Origin: Clostridia bacterium
Lineage (GTDB): Bacteria; Bacillota; Clostridia; Christensenellales; Aristaeellaceae
Assembly (NCBI GenBank): GCA_017447185.1
Contig: JAFSOC010000036.1
Location: forward strand, 1 to 64,000
Length of the DNA: 64,000 nucleotides
Direction: 5' to 3'
Each line of letters begins with the position of its first letter. Position 1 is the stretch's first letter. Positions 50,184 through 58,742 of the stretch are shown here, piece after piece. Under the pieces are notes generated by a model, which had not been told where the DNA came from, searched no databases, and worked only from the letters and a program-made list of their open reading frames with translations. The position numbers and the translations under genes are program-made.

Positions 50184-50705
50184 ATGCAGGAATACCTGAT
50201 GATCGGCACAGTCCTGAAACCACAGGGTGTCCGCGGCGAATGCAAAATCAAGCCTTATGCCGCGAATGTGGATCTGTTTTCCTCCTGGAAAACCCTGTAT
50301 CTGGAAGATCACGGTGCCTATACCCCCATTCCCCTGAAAACAACCCGGATTCACGAGGGCTTTGTTTATGCGTACCTGGCGGACTGCGCGTCCGCGAACG
50401 ACGTGGAAGCCTTCCGCAACCGGGATCTTTATATTGACCGCGCGCATGCCGCCCCGCCGGTAGACGGTTCTGTCTATATTGCCGATCTGATCGGCTGTAT
50501 TGCGGAGGATGAAAGCGGCAATCCGGTCGGCACGCTGACCGATGTGCTTCAGTATGGCTCTGTGGATACCTGGGTTTTCCGGACTGCCTCCGGAACACTC
50601 ATGGCCCCGGCGCTGCTCTCTGTTTTTCCGCAGGTGGATCCCGCCGCCGGGAAAATTCTCGTCTGCGCGGATAAGCTCCGGGAGGTTGCCGTCTATGACG
50701 ATTGA
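50184..50705 (+). CDS. rimM: Ribosome maturation factor RimM
   Basis: This 173-residue protein helps assemble the 30S head by binding S19. It begins YLMIGTVLKPQGVRGECKIKPY, the N-terminal RimM domain, and ends in the PRC-barrel with VDGSVYIADLIGC and DVLQYGSVDTWVF. The start follows AAAGGAA. Its last residues overlap trmD by 11 bases. Confidence 0.96.
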   Translation: MQEYLMIGTVLKPQGVRGECKIKPYAANVDLFSSWKTLYLEDHGAYTPIPLKTTRIHEGFVYAYLADCASANDVEAFRNRDLYIDRAHAAPPVDGSVYIADLIGCIAEDESGNPVGTLTDVLQYGSVDTWVFRTASGTLMAPALLSVFPQVDPAAGKILVCADKLREVAVYDD

Positions 50706-51438
50706 GATCCTGACCATTTTCCCGGAGATGTTTGACAGTGTCCTCTCCGCCAGCATCCTGGGCCGTGCCCGGGAACAGGGTCTCCTGGATGTCCGGTGCA
50801 CGGATATCCGCCCCTTTTCAGCGGCAAAGCATAAAAATACGGATGACTATCCCTTCGGCGGCGGTGCCGGCATGGTCATGATGGCCCAGCCGATTCTCGA
50901 TGCCATGGCCGCTGCCTCCGCCAGGCTGCCGGATGCCCGCCGGATCTATCTCGGGCCCCGGGGCCGGAAACTGACGACGGAAGTTGCCCGCGAGCTGTCA
51001 AAGGAGGATTCTCTGATCCTCCTCTGCGGCCATTATGAAGGCGTGGACCAGCGCGCTTTGGACGCCTGTATCGATGAGGAAATCAGCATCGGCGATTATA
51101 TTCTGACCGGCGGCGAACTGGCCGCCATGGTGCTGACCGACTGCGTCGCCCGCTTTATTCCAGGCGTTCTTGGCAGTGCAGAAAGTCCCGAGGAGGAATC
51201 CTTCTCCGACGGGCTGCTCGAATACCCCCAGTACACCCGCCCGCGGGATCTGGACGGGAGCCTCGTGCCGGAGGTGCTGCTGAACGGTGACCACGCGAAA
51301 ATCCGCGCCTGGCGCCGCCGTGAGAGTCTCCGCGCCACGCTGCGTTTCCGGCCGGATCTGCTGGAAACCGCTGAACTCACCAAAGAGGATCGCAAAATCT
51401 TAAAGGAGCTGGAAAACGAATGTTCCTCCGAAAGCTGA
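50695..51438 (+). CDS. trmD: tRNA (guanine-N1)-methyltransferase TrmD
   Basis: This 247-residue SPOUT enzyme methylates G37 of tRNAs. It starts MTIEILTIFPEMFDSVLSAS, with DYPFGGGAGMVMMAQPI, LCGHYEGVDQRALD, EISIGDYILTGGELAAMVL (trefoil knot) and the C-terminal DHAKIRAWRRRESLRAT. GGAGG lies 8 bases upstream within rimM. The end overlaps the next small membrane gene. Confidence 0.97.
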   Translation: MTIEILTIFPEMFDSVLSASILGRAREQGLLDVRCTDIRPFSAAKHKNTDDYPFGGGAGMVMMAQPILDAMAAASARLPDARRIYLGPRGRKLTTEVARELSKEDSLILLCGHYEGVDQRALDACIDEEISIGDYILTGGELAAMVLTDCVARFIPGVLGSAESPEEESFSDGLLEYPQYTRPRDLDGSLVPEVLLNGDHAKIRAWRRRESLRATLRFRPDLLETAELTKEDRKILKELENECSSES

Positions 51439-51812
51439 CCGTTATTATGGTTCCCCTGTGCATGCTGCTGGTGCTGTGCCTGCTGATGCCGCTCCTGTTC
51501 TCGCTGGACTGGTATTTCGGCGGACTGCTCATCGGCCTGCTGCTGGGCACCCTGCTCAGTCTCCTGCTTCCCCTGGCCGGTGCCACCCGGCTTCGGGAGC
51601 CCTTTGCCTGGCTGCTCTGGATTCCGGCCGCGGTCATTCTGCTGATACTCCTGTATCAGTACCTGGCCTCCGTCGGTGCCGGACAGAACCTGCCCGTACT
51701 CCGGCTGCTGGTGGTCAATCCCGGGTCCTCCGGCTCCTGGATCATTGCGCTTGAGAGTGCCTTTGCGGCTTACCTGCTGGCCTTCTCTATCCGTACAGGC
51801 CGTGGTATCTGA
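51420..51812 (+). CDS. Small integral membrane protein, unknown function
   Basis: I do not recognise this 130-residue protein. Four membrane helices are visible (starting near residues 8, 32, 64 and 108), with a few basic loops and an Arg/Gly end (RTGRGI). The start ATG lies within the end of trmD, 11 bases after AAAGGAG. It is transcribed with trmD and the barstar-like gene. It has ordinary codon use, so it appears real. Confidence 0.75.
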   Translation: MFLRKLTVIMVPLCMLLVLCLLMPLLFSLDWYFGGLLIGLLLGTLLSLLLPLAGATRLREPFAWLLWIPAAVILLILLYQYLASVGAGQNLPVLRLLVVNPGSSGSWIIALESAFAAYLLAFSIRTGRGI

Positions 51813-51832
51813 CCGCAGAAAGGATTTTGATC

Positions 51833-52087
51833 ATGCATACGTTTTTCCTGGATGGCTCTGCCTATTCCACACCCCGTGACCTGCACGCAGCCCTGAAATC
51901 CATGATGGCCCTGCCGGATTATTACGGAATGAATGCGGATGCCCTGTATGACTGCCTGTCGGACCTCCCGGAACCGGTTCATCTCCGGATTGTTTCCCCC
52001 GGCGAAGGGGATGTAGCCCATTCCCTTTCCACGGTCTGCGCAGTTGTCCGGGATCTCGGCGGCACGGTAAAAGAAATCGGAAAATAA
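51833..52087 (+). CDS. Barstar family protein (orphan ribonuclease-inhibitor fold)
   Basis: This 84-residue acidic protein resembles barstar, the inhibitor of the secreted RNase barnase. It begins MHTFFLDGSAYSTPRDLHAAL and has the family core LPDYYGMNADALYDCLSDL, where the Asp and Glu residues contact the RNase active site in Bacillus. No barnase-like gene is nearby. Such orphan barstars are common and may serve immunity to toxins from others. I start at ATG 51833 (8 bases after AAAGGA) rather than TTG 51827. Confidence 0.85.
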   Translation: MHTFFLDGSAYSTPRDLHAALKSMMALPDYYGMNADALYDCLSDLPEPVHLRIVSPGEGDVAHSLSTVCAVVRDLGGTVKEIGK

Positions 52088-52104
52088 AGAAGGAGGCCGG
52101 ATGG

Positions 52105-52821
52105 ATGAAGCTGCATATTCTTGGGGTGAACGGCCCCTTTCCGGAAAGCAACGGTGCCACTTCCGGCTATCTGCTGGAGGCGGAAGACACGCTCCTGCAG
52201 TTCGATCTGGGCAGCGGTGTCCTTGCGCGTCTGACCGCGCTGATGCCGCCGGAATCCCTGTCTGCCCTGTTCCTGACCCACTGGCATTTTGACCACACGG
52301 CGGACCTGACCGTCCTCCTGTACCGCCTGGAAGCTATGGGACAGGTGCTGCAGGTATATGCCCCGGTGGATGAATCCTCTGCCATCCGGAAGATCGTCTC
52401 CGCTTCCGCCTGCTTCCGCCTCACCGACGTGGCGCCCGGCGATACGGTTTCGGTCGGCTCCTGTAAGGTTCATGTGGGCGAAGCCCGTCATCCCGTGCCT
52501 GCCGTGGGTTACCGTGTGGAAGGGGAAGGCCGCACCTTCGGTTTTACAGGGGACACGAATACGCTGCCTTCCCTGCCGGAATTCTACAGGGGTTCTTCCC
52601 TGCTGCTGGCAGATGCCCTTTTTCCTTCTGAAAACTGGGCGGAAAGCAAACCGCACCTGTCCGCTGCCCTGGCTGCGGAACTGGCCGTTGCCACCGGTGC
52701 GGAGCATCTCGTCCTGACGCATCTGAACCCTGTCTTCCAGCCCCGCCGCCTGCTGCGGGAAGCGCAGGCGATCCATCCGCATGTGAGCCTGGCATCCCCC
52801 GGCTCTGTGTTTGACGTATGA
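52105..52821 (+). CDS. Metallo-beta-lactamase-fold hydrolase (RNase Z-like)
   Basis: This 238-residue protein has the zinc motif THWHFDHTADL (HxHxDH), a further Asp in FTGDTN and His in LTHLNP. It resembles YhfI/RNase Z-type hydrolases; the substrate is unknown. Start ATG follows GGAGG, eight bases away; another ATG at 52101 is in a different frame. Its stop overlaps comEC in an ATGA form, so the two are coupled. comEC itself ends in a second, separate metallo-beta-lactamase domain. Confidence 0.85.
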   Translation: MKLHILGVNGPFPESNGATSGYLLEAEDTLLQFDLGSGVLARLTALMPPESLSALFLTHWHFDHTADLTVLLYRLEAMGQVLQVYAPVDESSAIRKIVSASACFRLTDVAPGDTVSVGSCKVHVGEARHPVPAVGYRVEGEGRTFGFTGDTNTLPSLPEFYRGSSLLLADALFPSENWAESKPHLSAALAAELAVATGAEHLVLTHLNPVFQPRRLLREAQAIHPHVSLASPGSVFDV

Positions 52822-55106
52822 CCGCCCGCCAGCGGGCCTGGCTGCTGCCGCCGGCCGTTCTGTTCCTGATTGCCGGCATTCTGCTTGGCCGTGGCATGGC
52901 GTCTCCGCTGTGGCCATGGCTTGCATGCCTGCCGGCGGTTGGCGCCATTGTACTGCTGCGCGGGAAGTTTCGTTTTGCCGCCTGCATGGTGCTGTGCCTG
53001 ACCCTCGGCGCGGCCGCCGGGCAGATGGCCTGGCATCCGTACCTCCCTGCAGAAGGGGATTATGAGGTTCGCGGAGTGATCTCCGATGAGATTACGGATG
53101 GCCGTTTCGGACAGGTGCGCGTCTTCCTCTCCGATGTATCGCTGAACGGGCGTCCGCTTTCTTCCGGCGCCTACTGGACCTTCTATACCGATGAGGAGGA
53201 AACCCTGCCGGAAGGTTTTGTTCCCGGCCGCGAAGTGTCTTTCCGCGCATCCCTGTATCATCCGAGTGGAACGGACAACCCGGACGGGTATGATTTCCGT
53301 GAGGAGCTCCTGCGCCGCGGGATCACCGTCGGCGTCTACGGAAAGGAAGATCTCACTGTTTCCGCGCCTTCTTCCTTCTCTTTCGCCGGTGCGGCGGCAT
53401 CCCTGCGTCACCGCCTGAGCCAGGGCCTGATCCGGATGATGGGCGAAGAAGCCGGCGGTTATACTGCAGCGATCCTGCTGGGCAACCGTTCCATGGTCCC
53501 CTCGGAGGACCGGGCCTCCTTTGCCCGGCTGGGCATTGCGCATGTATTGGCTGTCAGCGGTTTCCATACCGGCGTGCTGATCTTCCTTCTTTCCGGGCTG
53601 TTCCGCCTGCTGAAGCTGAAGCCTCCCGTACGCCTGGTGCTTTACGCGATTGTCCTCCTGGGTTACTGTGCCCTGTGCGGCATGAGCCAGCCGGTGCTTC
53701 GCGCGTCGATCCTTCTGCTTCTCTCCCTCAGCGGAAAGCTGCTGAACCGGCCACGTGTCGGCCTGCATCTGCTGTGTGCCGCAGCGATTCTTCTGCTGCT
53801 GCTTTCGCCGGTACAGCTGACCGGCATCTCCTTCCAGCTCACCTTCAGCGCCATGCTGGGCATCACCCTTATTATGCCTTACCTGGATTCCCTGAATCCT
53901 TTTTCCAGTAAGACTGCGAAAAAAATCTGGTCTTCCGCGGCCGTTGTTATTGCCGCCCAGCTGGGTGTTCTCCTGCCGGAGCTTTACCATTACCAGAAGC
54001 TCCCGCTCCTGTCCCTGCTGGTAAACCTGCCGGTCAGCCTGTTCGTTTCCGTCCTGCTCAGTCTGGACTGGATCATCCTGCTCCTGCTGCCACTGCCCTT
54101 CCTATGCAGCCTTCCGGCAGCCGTCGGCGCCTTCCTCACCAATGGCTTTGTGCAGGTGGTCCGTTCCCTTTCCGGCCTGCCCGGTATCACGCTCTGGACC
54201 CATGCTTCCACCGTCTGGACCGTGCTGGGGCTGATTCCGGTCTACTATGCCCTGTGCCTGTTCTTCCGTCCTTCCCTGCGCCGAAGGCTTTGCTGCCTGG
54301 CAGGAGGAATTGCTCTTGTCTGCGTTTCCCTGCTTCCCTTGCCGCATCACGGCACGGAATATATCCAGTTTAGTGTCGACAATGCCGATTCCGCCGTCCT
54401 TTGGGACAACGATACCGTTATCGCAATGGATACCGGAACGGACGACGGTGTGCTCAGCGGATTCCTCCGCCGCAATCGGCTCACACCGGACGCTGTGATC
54501 CTGACGCATCTGCATACGGATCATGCCGGCGGCCTGCAGTCCCTGATCGATGATGAAATCCCGGTTCCCGTGATTTACCTGCCTGCCGGTGCGGAAGAAC
54601 AGCTTGTGGATGACGATGTCCTCGCGCTGCTGAACCTGCTCCGCTCTTCCGGCACGGAAATCCGGGAGCTTTCCAGGGGAGATGTCCTTTCCCTGCCTTC
54701 CGGAACACTGACCGCGCTGTGGCCGGAAAAAGGAAAGATCCGTCCCCGCCAGGATGCAAACAACTATTCTCTCGTATCCCTTCTTTCCCTGCAGGGCGTT
54801 TCCTTCCTGCAGACCGGGGATATCAGCGGCGCCTATGAATCCTATTCCGCCTGCCCGGCAGATCTGCTGAAGGCAGCGCACCACGGATCCGCTTCTTCCA
54901 CCGGCGCGGAATACCTCTCCTCCGTCAACCCAAATGCCATCCTGCTGTCCTGCGGAAGAGTAACAAGGCATGAATCCTTCTCGGAGCGTGCGGAGGGAAT
55001 CCCTGTCTGGTCCACCGCGGTGCACGGTGCTCTGACCGTCCGTTTTGATAACGGCACTTTCACGGTTCTCCCCTTCCTGTCCGATAATGAACCCGGAGGT
55101 CACTGA
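52818..55106 (+). CDS. comEC: ComEC/Rec2 DNA internalization channel protein
   Basis: This 762-residue membrane protein carries single-stranded DNA through the membrane during transformation. It has an N-terminal pair of helices, an OB-like outer domain (GDYEVRGVISDE), the ComEC competence core of many helices (GNRSMVPSEDRASFARLGIAHVLAVSGFH) and a C-terminal metallo-beta-lactamase domain (LTHLHTDHAGGLQSL; LKAAHHGS). All three parts are complete, so the gene looks functional. comEA is not adjacent. It is followed by holA after two bases, a common pair. Confidence 0.95.
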   Translation: MTARQRAWLLPPAVLFLIAGILLGRGMASPLWPWLACLPAVGAIVLLRGKFRFAACMVLCLTLGAAAGQMAWHPYLPAEGDYEVRGVISDEITDGRFGQVRVFLSDVSLNGRPLSSGAYWTFYTDEEETLPEGFVPGREVSFRASLYHPSGTDNPDGYDFREELLRRGITVGVYGKEDLTVSAPSSFSFAGAAASLRHRLSQGLIRMMGEEAGGYTAAILLGNRSMVPSEDRASFARLGIAHVLAVSGFHTGVLIFLLSGLFRLLKLKPPVRLVLYAIVLLGYCALCGMSQPVLRASILLLLSLSGKLLNRPRVGLHLLCAAAILLLLLSPVQLTGISFQLTFSAMLGITLIMPYLDSLNPFSSKTAKKIWSSAAVVIAAQLGVLLPELYHYQKLPLLSLLVNLPVSLFVSVLLSLDWIILLLLPLPFLCSLPAAVGAFLTNGFVQVVRSLSGLPGITLWTHASTVWTVLGLIPVYYALCLFFRPSLRRRLCCLAGGIALVCVSLLPLPHHGTEYIQFSVDNADSAVLWDNDTVIAMDTGTDDGVLSGFLRRNRLTPDAVILTHLHTDHAGGLQSLIDDEIPVPVIYLPAGAEEQLVDDDVLALLNLLRSSGTEIRELSRGDVLSLPSGTLTALWPEKGKIRPRQDANNYSLVSLLSLQGVSFLQTGDISGAYESYSACPADLLKAAHHGSASSTGAEYLSSVNPNAILLSCGRVTRHESFSERAEGIPVWSTAVHGALTVRFDNGTFTVLPFLSDNEPGGH

Positions 55107-55108
55107 TT

Positions 55109-56122
55109 ATGGATCGTAAGGATTTTGAAAAATGTCTCGCCCAGGATAAGGTTCCGTCTGTTCTCCTCTTTGAAGGCGATGAGGAGCATCTGAAGCAGAC
55201 CGCTCTGGAAGCGCTGTACCGGAAGTTCCTGCCGGAAGGCCTGGAGGAAATGAACCGGACCCTTCTCGATGCACCGGAAACAGATCAGATTATCTCCGCG
55301 GCTGAAACACTTCCCTTCATGGCGGACCGCCGGATCATCGTTGTCCGGAATCATCCAGCCCTTACCGGCCGTGCCGAAGCGGATGACCGCCTCGCGGAAT
55401 ATCTTCCGTCGGTCCCTTCCTCTGCCCTGGTCGTCTTCTACTGCACCCAGAAGCCGGACGGGCGGAAGAAACTGTACACCACTGTTAAAAAACTGAACGG
55501 AGTTGTGGTTTTCGCGCCCCTGCGGGACCGGGAACTGACCGGTTTTATCACTGCTGCTTTCAAGGATCAGGGAAAGGAATGTGATGAGCTGACTGCCGAT
55601 CTGCTGGTCTTCACCTGCGGCAGCGATACCGGCCTGCTGCTGACCGAGATTGCCAAGATTGCCGCCCATGCCGGTGATTCTCCTTCGATCCACCCGGATT
55701 CTGTCCGCGCTGTGGCCACCCCTTCCGCGGAATGCACCGTCTTTCAGATGGTCGATGCCGTGGTTTCCGGCCAGAGCACGCTGGCCTTCCGGCTCTTGCG
55801 CAATCAACTGCTGGCCGGCACGGAGCGTGTCTATATGCTGTCCATGCTCCTGCGCCAGTTCCGGCTCCTCCAGCATGTGAAAATCATGCAGTACGAGAAG
55901 AAATCCGCCGCTGAGATCCGCACGGCCCTCGGCGTGCCGCCCTTTGCGGTGGACCAGTATATCCGTCAGGCCTCCCAGTGGAGCAATGGCCAGGTTAAAA
56001 ACGCAGTCAATATCTGTTTCGACGCGGAGTACGGGATCAAATCCGGTCGCTTCTCGCAGGAAGGCGCGCTGGAGGCCGTCATGCTTCGGCTGCTCACCCT
56101 CCGTCTGCCGCAGGAAGCGTAA
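55109..56122 (+). CDS. holA: DNA polymerase III subunit delta
   Basis: This 337-residue clamp-loader subunit opens the beta clamp. The N-terminal part has VLLFEGDEEHLKQTALEALY and LPFMADRRIIVVRN, and the middle has the AAA+-like LLTEIAKIAAHAG. The C-terminal collar is helical. Delta lacks ATPase motifs, and none is seen here. Starts two bases after comEC, and is likely the end of the run begun at ylxM. Confidence 0.95.
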   Translation: MDRKDFEKCLAQDKVPSVLLFEGDEEHLKQTALEALYRKFLPEGLEEMNRTLLDAPETDQIISAAETLPFMADRRIIVVRNHPALTGRAEADDRLAEYLPSVPSSALVVFYCTQKPDGRKKLYTTVKKLNGVVVFAPLRDRELTGFITAAFKDQGKECDELTADLLVFTCGSDTGLLLTEIAKIAAHAGDSPSIHPDSVRAVATPSAECTVFQMVDAVVSGQSTLAFRLLRNQLLAGTERVYMLSMLLRQFRLLQHVKIMQYEKKSAAEIRTALGVPPFAVDQYIRQASQWSNGQVKNAVNICFDAEYGIKSGRFSQEGALEAVMLRLLTLRLPQEA

Positions 56123-56138
56123 GCCTGTCTTCCTGAAT

Positions 56139-56167
56139 TTGTGTTTCAGCCCGTTTTATGGTAGAAT
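56139..56167 (+). promoter_or_regulatory. Promoter of the Pro-rich secreted protein gene
   Basis: TTGTGT (56139-56144), 17-base spacer, TAGAAT (56162-56167) with TGG just before the -10, an extended form seen several times in this window. It lies 58 bases before the GTG start. Confidence 0.5.
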
Positions 56168-56225
56168 ATTGTATGAATTTTACCGTTGTCTTCCTGTACA
56201 GCGGTCCCTCAAGGGAGGTTTTAAT

Positions 56226-57374
56226 GTGAAAAAGTTTGTTTCGCTTCTGCTTGTTCTCTGCCTGGTGCTCGGCATCGCTTCCGTTGCCCTGGCCGCCGGC
56301 GCCCCGAGAATTAACAGGCATCCCGAATCAAAGACGACGAATAAGAACCGCCAGGTAACCTTCTCTATCGACGCTGAAAACTTCAGCCAGAAGGAAAGCG
56401 GCTGGCGTTTCGTCAATCCGGCAACCGGTGAGGAATTTAATGTGATCCAGCTGCGGGATGATGTTTTCAAGAGCGAGAAGTTCGATTATAAAGCATCCGA
56501 TAAAAAGAAAAAAATCACCCTGCTCAACGTGCCCGACGCAATGCATGGCTGGGAAGTCTATATGCATCTGGCCGGCAACGGCTATGAGCTGGATTCCGAG
56601 CGTGTCCGCCTCTGGTGCTACGGTCTGGAGGAAGGTCAGATCCCCGCGTCTGCCACAGATGCCGTTCCGGAAGAGCAGCCCGTCGAACAGCCTCCGGTGG
56701 AACAGCCTGTCGAGCAGCCTCCGGAAGAGCAGCCTCCGGTGGAACAGCCTGTCGAACAGCCCCCGGAAGAGCAGCCTCCGGTGGAACAGCCCGCTGAACA
56801 GCCGGTGGAACTGCCTGCTGAAACTCCGGAAGAACAGCCTGCTGAAGAGCCGGAGCTTTCCTACAATCCCGATGAACCCCGGATCATAACCGTTACTGCG
56901 GATAACGTGACCCTGTGCCCCGTGGATGCCCGCGGCAATCTGCTGGAGGACCAGGCTGCTGCCATCCTGACCTTTGAAAATTCCGGCAGCGTGGCCGTCC
57001 GTTCCGATGTGCCCGTCAAATACTGGCTCATTAACGGCATCCGGATTGAGCCTGTCGAAAGCGTTACCGGCTTTGTGCTGAAGAATGTCATGACAGACCT
57101 GAGCATCTCCGCGAAGCTTGACCAGGCCGGTTCCGCCACGGAAGTAGATCCCAATACGCCCTGCCAGGTCACCTGCACGGGCTGCTCCTTCACCTACCGC
57201 AAAGGCGGCCTCAGCTCCGTCACCAGCGGTACCGTTCCCCTCGGAGCAACCATCATCGTCTTCACGGATAACGCTGATGCAGGTTACAGCATCAACGGCG
57301 GTGCTCCGGAACATGCGGGAAGTACTTCTTTCCGCCTGGAGATCACCGGCGACACCACCATCGCGGTTCAGTAA
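56226..57374 (+). CDS. Secreted protein with Pro/Glu-rich repeats, unknown function
   Basis: This 382-residue exported protein starts at GTG, seven bases after GGGAGG; its signal peptide MKKFVSLLLVLCLVLGIA ends near ALAAG. A beta-rich domain of about 115 residues follows (INRHPESKTTNKNRQVTFSI). Then comes a segment of about 65 residues made of PVEQPPEEQP-type repeats, likely a wall-spanning spacer. The C-terminal 150 residues (DEPRIITVTADNVTLC and on) look like another beta-sandwich, with VTCTGCSFTYRKGG. No sortase signal is visible. Similar spacer proteins sit on the surface of Clostridia. A terminator follows. Confidence 0.82.
   Translation: MKKFVSLLLVLCLVLGIASVALAAGAPRINRHPESKTTNKNRQVTFSIDAENFSQKESGWRFVNPATGEEFNVIQLRDDVFKSEKFDYKASDKKKKITLLNVPDAMHGWEVYMHLAGNGYELDSERVRLWCYGLEEGQIPASATDAVPEEQPVEQPPVEQPVEQPPEEQPPVEQPVEQPPEEQPPVEQPAEQPVELPAETPEEQPAEEPELSYNPDEPRIITVTADNVTLCPVDARGNLLEDQAAAILTFENSGSVAVRSDVPVKYWLINGIRIEPVESVTGFVLKNVMTDLSISAKLDQAGSATEVDPNTPCQVTCTGCSFTYRKGGLSSVTSGTVPLGATIIVFTDNADAGYSINGGAPEHAGSTSFRLEITGDTTIAVQ
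56700..56783 (+). repeat. Tandem 42-bp repeat in the Pro-rich region
   Basis: Two 42-bp units (56700-56741 and 56742-56783) differ at two positions and code for 14 residues each (VEQPVEQPPEEQPP). Shorter related pieces lie on both sides. Slippage could alter the number of repeats between strains. Confidence 0.85.
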
Positions 57375-57394
57375 GTGAAAAAAACGCCATCAAA

Positions 57395-57427
57395 GAAGGC
57401 AGGGATATCTTCCCCGCCTTCTTTTTT
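57395..57427 (+). terminator. Rho-independent terminator of the Pro-rich protein gene
   Basis: A 10-bp stem with one mismatch (GAAGGCAGGG 57395-57404 with CCCCGCCTTC 57412-57421) is followed by six T. It lies 20 bases past the stop, between convergent genes. Confidence 0.88.
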
Positions 57428-57462
57428 CATCCCGGCACTGTGCCGGTTTTCCGTCCGATACT

Positions 57463-57852
57463 TTATTTTTTATAGATGCTGACCAGTACGCCTCCCGGAA
57501 TATCGTCCAGTGTGGCATACTGTTCTGCCGTCTCCCATCCGGCCAGCAGCGGACTGTCTGTCACAATGATCGGTCGGAAACCGGTATCCCAGCTCCCCTC
57601 GTTTTCCACAAAAACCCTGCACGCATTGCCAGCAGCATCTTTGCCTTCCATCATGTACCGTGCGGAAATTACAGCATGTCCGTCCCTGTCAATCTTCTGG
57701 GTATCCACGCCGTTCCCGACCACCTTGCCGGTAAAGCAAGGTCCTTCCGCCTCTCCGGTAAATGGGATCATGACAATTTTCTGTTGGGCTCCTTCCACAG
57801 ATACAGTTTCCTGAATATGAACCCGGATTTTCAGCAGCAGTTCGTCCTGCAT
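57463..57852 (-). CDS. DUF3237-like beta-barrel protein
   Basis: This protein of 129 residues resembles the DUF3237 family: LLLKIRVHIQETVSV, IPFTGEAEGPCFTGKVVGNGVDTQ, ARYMMEGKDAAGNACRVFVENEG. Members are small beta-barrels of unknown function that may bind aromatic or steroid-like ligands. I start at ATG 57852 (GGAGG 10 bases upstream); GTG 57888 is an alternative that adds 12 residues. It follows the H1-like gene by 51 bases on the same strand, but no functional link is known. Confidence 0.75.
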   Translation of the reverse strand: MQDELLLKIRVHIQETVSVEGAQQKIVMIPFTGEAEGPCFTGKVVGNGVDTQKIDRDGHAVISARYMMEGKDAAGNACRVFVENEGSWDTGFRPIIVTDSPLLAGWETAEQYATLDDIPGGVLVSIYKK

Positions 57853-57903
57853 CCGGCTTTCACCTCCGTCCTGTTCTTTTGAGTTCACGTGATCGTCTCC
57901 CGC

Positions 57904-58506
57904 TTATTTCTTGATCAGTCCGCCCAGGAAATCGCCGATCTTGCTCGTAATATTGTTTGCCGTTTCATTGGAAACGCTTCCGCCGCCTACAACTGTCAGC
58001 AGCGTCGTAATCTTCTCGCTGTATTCGCCTTTCAGGATCTTCAGCGCGATCTTTTTGTTGTCTGCGGATGCGTCACGGTAAGTTTCCACCAACTTTTTCT
58101 CCGCAGCTGTCACCTTCATGGAACTGCTTGCGGAAGCGGTTGAAGTGGCCTTCTTTGCCGTTGCTGTCGTCTTTGCTGCTGTGGTTTTCTTTGCCGTGGC
58201 TGTAGTCTTCTTTGCAGTTTCCGCAGCCTTCTTCGCCGTTGCCGCGGGTTTCTTTGCCGCAGCTGTGGTCTTTTTCGTCGTTGTCGCGGGCTTCTTTGCT
58301 GCGACTGTAGTCTTTTTCGCCGTTGCGGTCGTCTTTGCGGCCGTGGTTTTCTTCGCCGTTGCCGCGGGTTTCTTTGCCGCAGTTGTGGCCTTCTTTGTCG
58401 TTGCGGTTGTCTTTGCGGCAGTGGCTTTCTTCACTGTCGCCGTCGTCTTCTTTGCGGTGTCCGCAGTCTTCTTCGCGGCGGTCGTCTTCTTCTCTGTTGC
58501 TGCCAT
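57904..58506 (-). CDS. Histone H1-like Lys/Ala/Thr-rich protein
   Basis: This 200-residue protein has about 125 residues of imperfect KKTTATA/KKPAATA repeats with 15 Lys-Lys pairs, very basic and without acidic residues other than a few near the start. Such tails resemble the C-terminus of histone H1 and bacterial proteins like Hc2 that bind DNA. The C-terminal 70 residues are a different, globular part (AAEKKLVETYRDASADNKKIALKILKG) ending in a Gly-rich helix. A role in nucleoid packing is inferred; RNA binding is also possible. GGAGG lies upstream, and a clear promoter is at 58567-58595. Confidence 0.82.
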   Translation of the reverse strand: MAATEKKTTAAKKTADTAKKTTATVKKATAAKTTATTKKATTAAKKPAATAKKTTAAKTTATAKKTTVAAKKPATTTKKTTAAAKKPAATAKKAAETAKKTTATAKKTTAAKTTATAKKATSTASASSSMKVTAAEKKLVETYRDASADNKKIALKILKGEYSEKITTLLTVVGGGSVSNETANNITSKIGDFLGGLIKK

Positions 58507-58566
58507 GAACAGGTTCCTCCTTTTATTGTCCGGAAATGCCCGGCGTTTTTCTTTCCCTTGCCTTGT

Positions 58567-58595
58567 ATTGTAACGCCTGCAGTATCATCTTTCAA
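58567..58595 (-). promoter_or_regulatory. Promoter of the histone H1-like gene
   Basis: On the minus strand TTGAAA (58595-58590), 17-base spacer, TACAAT (58572-58567), 60 bases before the start. Confidence 0.65.
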
Positions 58596-58674
58596 TCTTT
58601 TTCCGTTTTTTCCGGATTGTGTTCCCGTATTTCTTTTCTTCCGGTTCCTGTTTTCAGTGCATAACTGTTTGTGG

Positions 58675-58680
58675 TATACT
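58675..58680 (+). promoter_or_regulatory. Extended -10 of the GH51 promoter
   Basis: TGG-TATACT lies 62 bases before the arabinofuranosidase start. The -35 region is poor (TTTCAG at 17 bases), which may mean activation or reliance on the extended -10. Confidence 0.5.
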
Positions 58681-58742
58681 TTTTGCAAGCGTCTGAGAGA
58701 AAAAAATTATTCGGCTTTTCTGCCGGGAAAGGAAATTTCAAC

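Noticed and set aside
51833-52087. Complete toxin-antitoxin pair with the barstar-like gene
   Set aside because: Neither neighbour looks like an RNase toxin; the upstream gene is a membrane protein and the downstream gene is a zinc hydrolase of another fold.
52101-52292. Short frame starting at ATG 52101
   Set aside because: It is out of frame with the metallo-beta-lactamase-fold gene and shows no family features; the ATG at 52105 gives the MKLHILG start with a good ribosome site distance.
58118-58573. A hydrophobic Val/Ala/Phe-rich frame on the plus strand that looks like a membrane protein
   Set aside because: It is the complement of Lys-Ala-Thr repeats of the H1-like protein; Lys codons read backward give Phe and Ala codons give Gly/Cys/Ser or Ala, producing false hydrophobicity.
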